From the NCBI RefSeq assembly GCF_024741815.1, contig NZ_CP102951.1, positions 3,300,001 to 3,364,000 on the forward strand: a stretch of 64,000 nt of DNA, written 5' to 3'. The first letter of the stretch is position 1. The number at the start of each line of letters is the position of its first letter. This DNA is from Pseudomonas sp. LS1212 (GTDB lineage Bacteria; Pseudomonadota; Gammaproteobacteria; Pseudomonadales; Pseudomonadaceae). A model generated the notes under the pieces. The model worked only from the letters and a program-made list of their open reading frames with translations, ran no database searches and had not been told where the DNA came from. The position numbers and the translations under genes are program-made. This document shows, in pieces, positions 57,768 to 64,000 of this stretch.

Positions 57768-59179
57768 GCGAACCAGCCTTGCAGGAGCAACGGCCCCGCC
57801 TCGCCCACCACCCGGTACGCCCAGGCCCGCTGGCCGGAGGCGGTTTCGATCAGGTAATAATCCCGGCGCACATCACCGCCATCCCACCAGCCCGACTCGA
57901 TGCGCTCGGGCCCGGCCAGCACTCGGGGACGGGCCTCGGTCAAGGCAACCGGCTCGGCCAGCAACCAGCCGGGCCGCGCCACATCGGCTGGCGGCACACA
58001 CAGCTTGCTCGCACTGCCCGGCCGCCAGGCGCATTCGGGGCGGTGGTCGGCATGGGCTTGCAACGCTTGCACCGCCTCATCGCCAAGGCGCGCACGCAAG
58101 CGCTCGCGCAACTGCTCCCACGGCTGGGTCTGCTGTGCGCGGGCATCGAACAGCTCGGCCAGGGCCGGCACAAAATTGGGCAAGTCCCGGGCCTGCAAAC
58201 GCACCGCCCGCACCGGCTCCGGAATGGTCACCTGCTCCAACCGCCCACGGGCCAGCTCGAACAACATGCCCGCCTCGCGCTCGGCCCCAAGCAGGCCCAC
58301 CACCACCTTGGTGTCCTCGGCCTGGGCATGCTCCAGGTGCAAGGTAAACCGCTGCACAGCCCCATCGCGCCCGGCCAGGAACGCCGACAGATCATTGATC
58401 AAGCGCCGCAGCGGGAACAGCAGCGCCTGATGGGATTCCACATCGAAGTTGAGCTCCAGCCGCGCATCGAAAAAATCCGGCGGCGTGTAATAGTCCAGCG
58501 CCTGGGCACGCAGGCCGGTCAGACGATCCAGGTGCTGCAACACCTGGGCCGGGAAGCGCTTGGCCAACGTCTCGCGAGGCAGCGCCAGCACCTGGCTCAC
58601 ACTGTTCAAGCCCATGCGGGCAAAGGCCCTGGCCACCTCGGCGGCCAGACCGACCCGGTCGATCGGCATCTGCTGCACCGCCTCGCGAGTTTGCTCGGCA
58701 TCGATCACAGCCAAGCCATCGTGCACATTGGCAAGCATGCGTGCCGCCACCGGATTGCTGGCCAGCACAATGCGATGACCAAAGCCGAGCCCCGTCAGCT
58801 CCTCGCGCAAACGCGCCTCGAACCGCGGCCACGGCCCGAACAACGCCAGGCTCGACTCGACCTCCAGCAACAGCACACGCGGGTAATGCAGGCTGACCTG
58901 GGAACTGAAGCGATAAGCCCAGGCCGCGAGAAACTGCTGCCATTGCTCCACCACCGCCGGGTCGTACTCCACACACTGAAAATCCCGCACCAACGCCTGA
59001 GCCGCCGTCAGCGACTGCCCCGCCCGCAAACCCAACGCCCGCGCCACCGGGCTGACCGCCCGCAACACCCGCCGCTGGGCCGGGCCACTGAGCAGAGCCA
59101 ACGGCGCATCAGGGTCATCATGCCGGCGCAGCACTCCGTCCAGTGCCAATTGCGGCAACAAAATACAGGCCCACAACAT
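57764..59179 (-). CDS. imuB: ImuB, inactive Y-family polymerase-like mutagenesis protein
   Basis: 471 residues beginning MLWACILLPQLALDGVLRRH. It follows the Y-family plan (palm LLLEVESSLALFGPWPRFEA; helix-hairpin-helix-like FARMGLNSVSQVLALPRETL) but lacks the acidic catalytic residues, as is usual for ImuB. It is a hub that recruits DnaE2 and the beta clamp to lesions. The ATG overlaps the stop region of the short lexA2'-'imuA fusion upstream (stop 59187-59189). Confidence 0.94.
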   Translation of the reverse strand: MLWACILLPQLALDGVLRRHDDPDAPLALLSGPAQRRVLRAVSPVARALGLRAGQSLTAAQALVRDFQCVEYDPAVVEQWQQFLAAWAYRFSSQVSLHYPRVLLLEVESSLALFGPWPRFEARLREELTGLGFGHRIVLASNPVAARMLANVHDGLAVIDAEQTREAVQQMPIDRVGLAAEVARAFARMGLNSVSQVLALPRETLAKRFPAQVLQHLDRLTGLRAQALDYYTPPDFFDARLELNFDVESHQALLFPLRRLINDLSAFLAGRDGAVQRFTLHLEHAQAEDTKVVVGLLGAEREAGMLFELARGRLEQVTIPEPVRAVRLQARDLPNFVPALAELFDARAQQTQPWEQLRERLRARLGDEAVQALQAHADHRPECAWRPGSASKLCVPPADVARPGWLLAEPVALTEARPRVLAGPERIESGWWDGGDVRRDYYLIETASGQRAWAYRVVGEAGPLLLQGWFA

Positions 59180-59186
59180 GACAATC

Positions 59187-59282
59187 TCAGACCCCGCGGG
59201 CGAACGGAATCAGCGCGATGCGGGCGCGGATGAAGGTGAGGATTGTGGTGCAGCGGGGAGATAGAGTCGTCATGGAGTACAT
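59187..59282 (-). pseudogene. lexA2 start fused in frame to a probable imuA end
   Basis: A 31-codon frame from ATG 59282. The first 24 residues (MYSMTTLSPRCTTILTFIRA, then RIAL) match the N-terminus of LexA2-type repressors. The last residues IPFARGV share 13 identical bases (GATTCCGTTCGCC) with the imuA end at 63318-63959, and the stop lies eight bases before the imuB ATG. It looks like a copy of lexA2-imuA with everything between deleted. It cannot be a repressor but keeps the original promoter, start and coupling to imuB. Confidence 0.65.
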
Positions 59283-59291
59283 TTGTACTCC
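59274..59291. promoter_or_regulatory. LexA2-type SOS box upstream of imuB
   Basis: GGAGTACATTTGTACTCC is a perfect 18-bp palindrome overlapping the lexA2-like start. It fits the LexA2 operator reported for P. putida (AGTAC, four bases, GTGCT-like) except for one position. Its usual place is in front of lexA2 itself, so finding it in front of imuB implies a duplicated control region. Confidence 0.72.
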
Positions 59292-59656
59292 TGTAGGAGA
59301 TTTCTGACTAGCCCCTTCGATCAGGAGGGAAAATACATCCATGAAGTCGAGCCAAATCAAATGGATGCAGAAAGCAAAAATCGACAAGGACCAGCCGATA
59401 AACGAACACCCTGCGGTCCTTGTAGCCGCTGCCGCCAGGCTGCGCTGAGGTCCGCAGGACCTCCATTACGGGAATGACGGAGCATCCTGATGAACCTACA
59501 CTCCCTGGGCCAGTTCGCTAAGGCCCTGTCTAACCGCCCCAAACTAACGGTGGATCCGGCGAGGATGTGAGAAAGCTCCTTGACCTACCCTATGCCTTGC
59601 AGATGCATGAGGGCATTGCCATATTGCAGATGCAAGACATATGCAGGAGCTACGTT
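59292..59656. other. Intergenic stretch with a REP-like remnant
   Basis: About 365 bases between the SOS box and vapB. At 59424-59466 it includes TGTAGCCGCTGCCGCCAGGC and AGGTCCGCAGGACCT, related to the REP unit at 53682-53802. No gene with family features is seen. Confidence 0.5.
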
Positions 59657-59887
59657 ATGCGAACAGTCTCGATTTTCAAGAACGGCAAGAATCAGGAGAT
59701 TCACTTGCCGACAAACATGGCTTATGAGGGTGTCGGGGAGCTGGAGATAACGCGCAATGGTGACGTTATCACCCTGCGCCCGGTACGCCCCAGCTGGCAG
59801 TCGCTGGCTGAACTGCCCAAGGCTGATGAAGACTTCCTGCAAGAGCGCCCGAGCATTGTGGGTGATGAAGGCAGGTTCAATCTGTAA
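59657..59887 (+). CDS. vapB: VapB-type antitoxin
   Basis: 76 residues from ATG 59657 with GGAG upstream. AbrB/MazE-like swapped-hairpin N-terminus (MRTVSIFKNGKNQEIHLPTN, GVGELEITRNGDVITLRP) and the C-terminal tail RPSWQSLAELPKADEDFLQE typical of VapB partners. It normally neutralises a VapC RNase and represses its own operon. The cognate vapC starting nine bases later is broken. Confidence 0.82.
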   Translation: MRTVSIFKNGKNQEIHLPTNMAYEGVGELEITRNGDVITLRPVRPSWQSLAELPKADEDFLQERPSIVGDEGRFNL

Positions 59888-59895
59888 CCACGTTC

Positions 59896-60069
59896 ATGCT
59901 GGATACCTGCACTTGCTCGTTCATCATGCGCGAACGCCCCGAGTCCGTATTGCAGCAATTGTGGTCGGGCGATCGCTGGGAGTTTTCGTTGGACGGGAGA
60001 TTGGGCCGGCGTTGCCGGGTATCGGCGCGTAGGTTTCAGTGCCTGGCATTCGGTGTGCGTGGCGCCTAA
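59896..60069 (+). pseudogene. VapC PIN-domain toxin, truncated
   Basis: Starts with the VapC signature MLDTCTCSFIMRERPESVLQ, including the first catalytic Asp of the PIN domain. After about 22 codons it loses similarity and stops at 57 residues instead of about 130. The remaining three acidic residues of the nuclease are missing, so the toxin is dead. Confidence 0.78.
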
Positions 60070-60100
60070 TGCCCTTCGGGCAGGTCGAGGCATGCCGAAT

Positions 60101-60340
60101 CTATGAGTGGCTACCAATGAACAGCGTCAGCCCTTCTATCACAGACTCACCAAGCACTCCAGCGATAAGCTTTGCTTGCTCTGCCGTTAGCTCTGACTCG
60201 CCACCTAAACCATCCTCAAGAGAAGACCAGCCCATTATTTCCAATACCGATGGCTCTGAGTCTTTCTGTATGACTTGTTTGTATTGCAATGAGTCATCTT
60301 CATCCGGCTCTGGAAAAAAGCCTGTTATGCGTAAGTACAT
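60101..60340 (-). CDS. DUF7683-like orphan immunity protein
   Basis: 79 residues from ATG 60340 behind GAGAG. The second half (VLEIMGWSSLEDGLGGESEL, TAEQAKLIAGVLGE, ending LTLFIGSHS) fits a small family, DUF7683 by memory, often found beside polymorphic-toxin C-termini as an immunity-type protein. No toxin gene adjoins it. The 3' end of the group II intron lies only about 12 bases upstream of its start, so the intron separates it from its former upstream sequence. Confidence 0.55.
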   Translation of the reverse strand: MYLRITGFFPEPDEDDSLQYKQVIQKDSEPSVLEIMGWSSLEDGLGGESELTAEQAKLIAGVLGESVIEGLTLFIGSHS

Positions 60341-60396
60341 GATTGGTCTCTCAATGGTCGCGGTAGGGATGGCAGTTACCTGCCACCCCCCGCACA

Positions 60397-60429
60397 GATC
60401 CGTACGTGCGGAACTACCGCATACGGCTC
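60397..60429 (-). ncRNA. Group II intron domain V
   Basis: On the reverse strand GAGCCGTATGCGG, a short loop, then CCGCACGTACGGATC form the conserved 33-34-base hairpin with a two-base bulge that makes the ribozyme active site. The catalytic AGC-type triad is replaced by the common GAGCCG start. It lies immediately 3' of the maturase stop. Confidence 0.8.
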
Positions 60430-61826
60430 CTGCCTCGGGTACGTGACGCGAAGCGATCCTCAGGATACGGGTGTGCATTCTTTGGGCTCGGTATGTAGTG
60501 ATCTGTGAGCAACCCGAAGCGAGACCATTGCAGCCGATTTCGCTGGCTGCGTCGCCCGAGAGCCTGACGCCAATATCGGCATATGGCCTTCCTGAAGCCA
60601 CTCAATAGCTTCAAGTTTCCTGGCACCGCGTGGTAATTGAAGTAACCACTCACCACCCGAGTGAGCCATTGCCCTTGAGCCCGGATGGGTTCATGACGTC
60701 GGCGCTTCAGCTCATCCCGAATAGCCAGCAGCGTCGCACGCATTCGCTTCTTGACCGTCAGGCGCAGTATTTGAAACCCACCGCTTCTGTTGGTACTACA
60801 ACAGTGCGTGAAGCCCAGGAAGTCAAATGTCTCCGGTTTACCTAAGCCTCGCTTCCTACGATTTCTCGCAGCAAAACGACCAAACTCAATCAGTCGTGTT
60901 TTCGAGGCATTGAGGGACAATCCGAACTTGGCCAACCGTTCCTGCAACTGCACCAGGAACTGCTGAGCCTGCCATTGCGTCCTGAAACCCACCACGCTGT
61001 CGTCCGCATAACGCACGACAATCACATCGCCACGGGCATGCCGCTGACGCCACTGCCTTGTCCACAGATCCAGCACGTAGTGAAGATAGATATTCGCCAG
61101 CAGCGGCGAGATCACTGCGCCTTGGGGAGTCCCCTTGGTCGCAGCCACCCTACGGCCATCCTCCATAACACCCGCTTGAAGCCATTTGCAGATAAGCCCG
61201 AGCAGGCGCCGGTCTGCAATCCGGTGTCCCAGAAACATCAGCATCCATTCATGGTCGATCTCATCAAAGAACGACGTGATATCCGCATCCAATATCCAGT
61301 TCACCTTCTGGCCCTTCAGCGCGACCGTCAACGCATCCAGCGCATCATGCTGGCTGCGTCCCGGCCGAAACCCGTACGAGAATCCCAGAAAGTCCTCTTC
61401 ATAGATCGCATTCAGAACGGTAACGACCGCCTGCTGTACGATCTTATCCTCCAGAGAAGCAATGCCCAGCGGACGCTGCCTGCCGTCGGCTTTGGGGATA
61501 TAGACCCGCCGCGACGGCGTTGCCCGATAGGCTCCACTGTGGAGCCTTCCGTGCAAATCGGTCACCCGCTGGAGAAGACCTTTCTCATATTCTCGCCACG
61601 ACATGCCGTCCACTCCCACTGCTGCATCGCGGCGAAGAGCATAGAAGCTCTGCGCCAATAACTGCGGTGTGATGTGGTGCAGCAATGCCGTGAACTGCAT
61701 GCCCTTGTTCCTTCGGGCTGCTTCACGTACACCTTCAAGTCCCGTCGACGCGCAATTGATCCGGCTCAGCGTCCGGGGCGCGGGGGGCCTGTCGGTGTTT
61801 CCCTTGGCTACGTCCCTTTCCTCCAC
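60414..61826 (-). CDS. ltrA: Group II intron reverse transcriptase/maturase
   Basis: The frame is open from 62210. I prefer GTG 61826 (VEERDVAKGNTDRPPAPRTL), where family similarity begins, giving 470 residues. Reverse transcriptase blocks: YIPKADGRQRPLGIASLEDK, FRPGRSQHDALDAL, WILDADITSFFDEIDHEWML, KGTPQGAVISPLLANIYLHY and the catalytic VVRYADDSVVGF. The maturase (X) domain has TFDFLGFTHCCSTNRSGGFQ and RVVSGYFNYHAVPGN. No HNH endonuclease domain is seen after the X domain, so mobility would use the endonuclease-independent route. Confidence 0.92.
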   Translation of the reverse strand: MEERDVAKGNTDRPPAPRTLSRINCASTGLEGVREAARRNKGMQFTALLHHITPQLLAQSFYALRRDAAVGVDGMSWREYEKGLLQRVTDLHGRLHSGAYRATPSRRVYIPKADGRQRPLGIASLEDKIVQQAVVTVLNAIYEEDFLGFSYGFRPGRSQHDALDALTVALKGQKVNWILDADITSFFDEIDHEWMLMFLGHRIADRRLLGLICKWLQAGVMEDGRRVAATKGTPQGAVISPLLANIYLHYVLDLWTRQWRQRHARGDVIVVRYADDSVVGFRTQWQAQQFLVQLQERLAKFGLSLNASKTRLIEFGRFAARNRRKRGLGKPETFDFLGFTHCCSTNRSGGFQILRLTVKKRMRATLLAIRDELKRRRHEPIRAQGQWLTRVVSGYFNYHAVPGNLKLLSGFRKAICRYWRQALGRRSQRNRLQWSRFGLLTDHYIPSPKNAHPYPEDRFASRTRGRSRMR

Positions 61827-62280
61827 TATCTCCGCAGGGCCAGGCCCTTTGTTCGATGGCTTCTCAGGTACTACGGACGTATCCGACTTCTCAGCGGCGT
61901 GGGCAGCAGGGTTACGGCTTTTGGCCTTTCCTGCTCCGCCCGGTGCTTGCGCACCGGGCACCGCTGAGATCTCCCAGTTTCTGTGCGAAGGACTTCCCGA
62001 CGTGCACAGGGTCTCCGACCGCGCGGGATCAGAGCATGACTGGCGTATAACGCCATGCTCCGTATTGCCTTCTGCTTCGCTTAACAGCATCGGCATCCCG
62101 GATTCCTGATTACGCGGCTCAATGGCTGGCCCATCGGTTTCCCCTGTCAACGCTTCACCCTGCACCTCACGGTGCAACATGCATGACTCGGGGTCTGGTT
62201 GATTCGCCATTTCTTACCAGTATCGAACTTTCATCGACTATCCTCCGCCAGCTTTAACTGGCGCACTAAGCAGCCAGCCA

Positions 62281-62400
62281 TCACACCTTGCTGAGCAGTT
62301 CCCGGTTATGTGGCAGTAGCTCGGCAATCGTGCTTATCTTCTGTGTCGGCAACCGCTCCAGCACGTCCTTCAGATACTCATACGGATCATGCCAGCCAGA
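62281..62400 (-). pseudogene. IS66-family transposase (TnpC), C-terminal fragment
   Basis: The reverse strand reads HDPYEYLKDVLERLPTQKIS and TIAELLPHNRELLSKV before a stop at 62281. This matches the end of IS66 transposases (YLKDVLxRLPTxxxxxIxELLPHxW). The rest of the roughly 500-residue protein is absent. The group II intron entered about 15 bases after this stop. Confidence 0.75.
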
Positions 62401-62501
62401 ATTGTAGTGGCAGATATAGCAGCGACCGGGGGGGCTTGCCTGGAACAGGTGACGGACGATGTACTTATGCTTCAGGTTCAGGCAGGTCGAGGTATGACAA
62501 G

Positions 62502-62870
62502 TCAGACGTTACACGTAAGAAAAAGCTCCAAATCCTTGGGCAGCTCCAGCGAGCAAAGCTGTTCTATAGCGCTAATTTGCTCCGCAGTAAGCCGATAGTC
62601 GTACACACAATCATCATCCTTTACCCAGCCCATTATTGGCTTCAAATCTGCGACAGAAACCGGAATTTCCTTTTCAAAGGAAGCAAAATCAGCACCTTGA
62701 GAAACTCCCATAATCACATGTTTCATGGCTCTACGATCTTGCCGAATCAGTTGCTCCCACATGACATTTTCCCTACTAAAGTAACGCGCTCTAATAGTAA
62801 GCGGCCAACCGTGCAGCCAGCTACGTAGTTGTTCGGTATCGAGTTGATCAAGAGAAGTGGCAGAAATCAT
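62502..62870 (-). CDS. DUF7683-like orphan immunity protein, longer form
   Basis: 122 residues from ATG 62870. The C-terminal half (LKPIMGWVKDDDCVYDYRLT, AEQISAIEQLCSLELPKDLE, ending LFLTCNV) is recognisably related to the protein at 60101-60340 (IMGW, LTAEQ, LE/LF ends). The N-terminal half (RSWLHGWPLTIRARYFSREN) has no counterpart there and may belong to another gene. No toxin is adjacent. Low GC marks it as acquired. Confidence 0.5.
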   Translation of the reverse strand: MISATSLDQLDTEQLRSWLHGWPLTIRARYFSRENVMWEQLIRQDRRAMKHVIMGVSQGADFASFEKEIPVSVADLKPIMGWVKDDDCVYDYRLTAEQISAIEQLCSLELPKDLELFLTCNV

Positions 62871-62919
62871 GGCGTCGACTGTGCCCGATTTGTTATTCGG
62901 GGCAAATCAGCCATTTCCG

Positions 62920-63254
62920 TTAAAGCATGCGGAAAATTCTGTTGGAGCCAAGACGCTGCCAGGGAAGACCGATCACCAGCGCTTGAAGCTGTTCGGGACT
63001 CAACTCCAGCTGAGAACCCTGGTGGGGGCCGGGCCAGATGAATCGGCCCTGGTGCAGGCGGCGCGCCGCCAGCCAAATCCCCAGGCCATCGTGAGCCAGC
63101 ACTTTCATGCGATTGCCGCGACGATTGGCAAGGAGATAAGCGCAATGCGGCTGCGCCGCACCAAAGACCGCCACGACGCGAGCCAGTCCATCTCTGTGCC
63201 GGCGCACATGTCCATGGGCTCGGTGGCGAGTCAGATGGTGTCGATGCGGATCAT
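62920..63254 (-). pseudogene. IS66-family accessory protein TnpB, disabled
   Basis: From ATG 63254 the reverse strand begins MIRIDTI, then reads TGA where the family has Trp. Further on a frame change leads to the remaining, well conserved part: LARVVAVFGAAQPHCAYLLA, VLAHDGLGIWLAARRLHQGR and ELSPEQLQALVIGLPWQR. One nonsense codon and one frameshift make it inactive. It borders the imuA 3' end. Confidence 0.8.
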
Positions 63255-63317
63255 TGCGTCAGTCCTCGAACGAATCGGGCACAACCCTCGGGAGTTAAGG
63301 CTAGAAATGGTGTCCAC

Positions 63318-63959
63318 TTAATGATCTGCCCCCTTTCCGAACCACGCCCGCCCGGCGAACGGAATCGGCGTCGCCGGCGCCAGCCCGCCACGGCACTTGA
63401 GCACCCGCCACTGGGCCGGGCGCACATCCACGGCAATGCGCAGCGCCGCCGGCGACGGGTTATGCGCCTCCTGCTGCGGGCGGCAGGCAAAGGCCAGGGT
63501 CTGCCCGGTTTCCGCCGCCACCTGCAGACGACGCAAGGCGCGGTCATCAGCCTTCTGCGGCCAACACAACACCGCCCCGCAACTGCCCGAACGCAAACAC
63601 TGCTCCGCCGCCCACAAGGCATCGGTACCCCGCGCCTCGATCAACGACAACCAACGCAAATCCACCCCCGCCGCCTGCCACGCCGGCGGGTAAGGAATAA
63701 ACGGCGCCCCCACCAACACCACCCGCTCACCGCTGCCGGTCAACCGCGCCAGACTCGGCCACAACAACTGCAACTCGCCACAGCCATTGGCCTCCAGCAA
63801 CAACTCGGTCAACGCCGACGGCGGCCAGCCACCCGTAGGCAACGCCGCATCCAGCACAGCATGCCCGGTCGGCTCAACGCCGATCTCAGGCGCACGCGGC
63901 CGGCCCTTCCAGACCCGCCGCTCGTCCAGCAGCCCGTCAAGACTGACCACGGCGCCCAT
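63318..63959 (-). CDS. imuA: ImuA (SulA/RecA-like translesion accessory protein)
   Basis: 213 residues from ATG 63959, which overlaps the lexA2 stop (TGATG). RecA-like core without a classical Walker A: AVLDAALPTGGWPPSALTEL, ERVVLVGAPFIPYPPAWQAA, DALWAAEQCLRSGSCGAVLC, typical of ImuA. It partners ImuB and RecA in SOS mutagenesis. The last residues (AGRAWFGKGADH) end beside IS66 material and may not be native. In related genomes imuB follows directly; here about 4.1 kb intervenes. Confidence 0.9.
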   Translation of the reverse strand: MGAVVSLDGLLDERRVWKGRPRAPEIGVEPTGHAVLDAALPTGGWPPSALTELLLEANGCGELQLLWPSLARLTGSGERVVLVGAPFIPYPPAWQAAGVDLRWLSLIEARGTDALWAAEQCLRSGSCGAVLCWPQKADDRALRRLQVAAETGQTLAFACRPQQEAHNPSPAALRIAVDVRPAQWRVLKCRGGLAPATPIPFAGRAWFGKGADH

Positions 63960-64000
63960 CAGCCGCGCCTCACCAGACCGCAGAACACGCCTTCGATCTC
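63959..64000 (-). CDS. lexA2: LexA2 repressor, C-terminal end (partial)
   Basis: The last 13 codons (EIEGVFCGLVRRG) before the stop at 63959-63961 match the end of the LexA2 repressor that heads imuA-imuB-dnaE2 operons (…IEGVFCGLLRR). The remainder lies outside the window. Its stop overlaps the imuA start. Confidence 0.7.
   Translation of the reverse strand, partial: EIEGVFCGLVRRG

Larger units (their letters stand above)
60352..62266 (-). mobile_element. Group II intron with reverse transcriptase/maturase
   Basis: The 5' end is placed at 62266, where the reverse strand begins GTGCGCCAGTTAAAGCTGGC, a typical intron start with a first hairpin. Domain V lies at 60397-60429. Domain VI follows, with GGTGGCAG, GTAA and CTGCCATCC forming the stem. 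The 3' end is near 60352 and is not exact. The encoded maturase fills domain IV. The upstream exon is the tail of an IS66 transposase; the downstream exon leads into the DUF7683-like gene. Confidence 0.82.

Noticed and set aside
54750..57857. 1,035-codon forward open frame
   Set aside because: Shadow of dnaE2 on the other strand; composition dominated by Ala, Gln, His and Arg with no domain pattern.
57779..59233. 484-codon forward open frame
   Set aside because: Antisense to imuB; no start signal and no recognisable motif.

Overview
The window looks like the chromosome of a fluorescent Pseudomonas (P. putida / P. fluorescens lineage). The reasons are the 16S 5' sequence, an intact tusDCBE-ybiB cluster, a gntR/gntK/gntT gluconate locus, a lexA2-imuA-imuB-dnaE2 mutagenesis cassette, Pseudomonas-type REP palindromes and high-GC core genes.

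Layout. 1-860 (-): 5' part of a 16S rRNA gene with its leader and promoter. 1040-4430: a cobalamin riboswitch followed by a graveyard: a truncated periplasmic binding protein, the tail of a permease, an internally deleted ATPase and two pieces of a MocR-type regulator, with one intact DUF4332 gene among them. 4512-32922: a mosaic accessory region. It holds two identical inverted IS3-family copies, a type I restriction-modification operon with two DUF262 (GmrSD-like) genes embedded between hsdS and hsdR, umuC fragments split by an IS21-type relic, and a GIY-YIG-like gene inside about 105-bp imperfect inverted repeats that is itself broken by the second IS3 copy. A small hypothetical/DUF6957/XRE block follows, then a three-gene recombinase operon that I read as a gamma-mobile-trio (gmtY-gmtZ-gmtX). 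The region ends in about 2.4 kb of apparently non-coding DNA with direct repeats. Its right edge is a complete foreign-looking tRNA-Ser(UGA) next to a decapitated resident tRNA-Ser(UGA).

33045-59282: mostly core genes: a Bax-inhibitor-type membrane protein, a nucleobase permease, tusDCBE and ybiB, a glutathionyl-hydroquinone reductase, a double-PAS chemotaxis transducer, and the gluconate genes with three matching GntR palindromes. Next come a DHA2 efflux pump, ilvA behind an isoleucine-codon leader peptide and attenuator, LysE/AraC/LysR genes, a chorismate mutase, a 3-oxoacid CoA-transferase with a LysR gene, an aldo/keto reductase, and dnaE2 and imuB.

59187-64000: the SOS mutagenesis operon is split. 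lexA2 (tail only) and imuA lie at the right edge. About 4 kb of insertions follows: IS66 relics, a group II intron, two DUF7683-like orphan immunity genes and a vapB with a truncated vapC. Directly upstream of imuB there is a second LexA2-type operator with a tiny in-frame fusion of the lexA2 start to what looks like the imuA end. This could restore LexA2 control to the separated imuB-dnaE2 pair.

The strongest leads are the split and re-promotered imu operon, the tRNA-Ser swap at the island edge, the DUF262 pair nested in the RM operon beside a duplicated hsdR start, the recombinase trio with its terminal repeats, the inverted-repeat GIY-YIG cassette and the ilvA attenuator.
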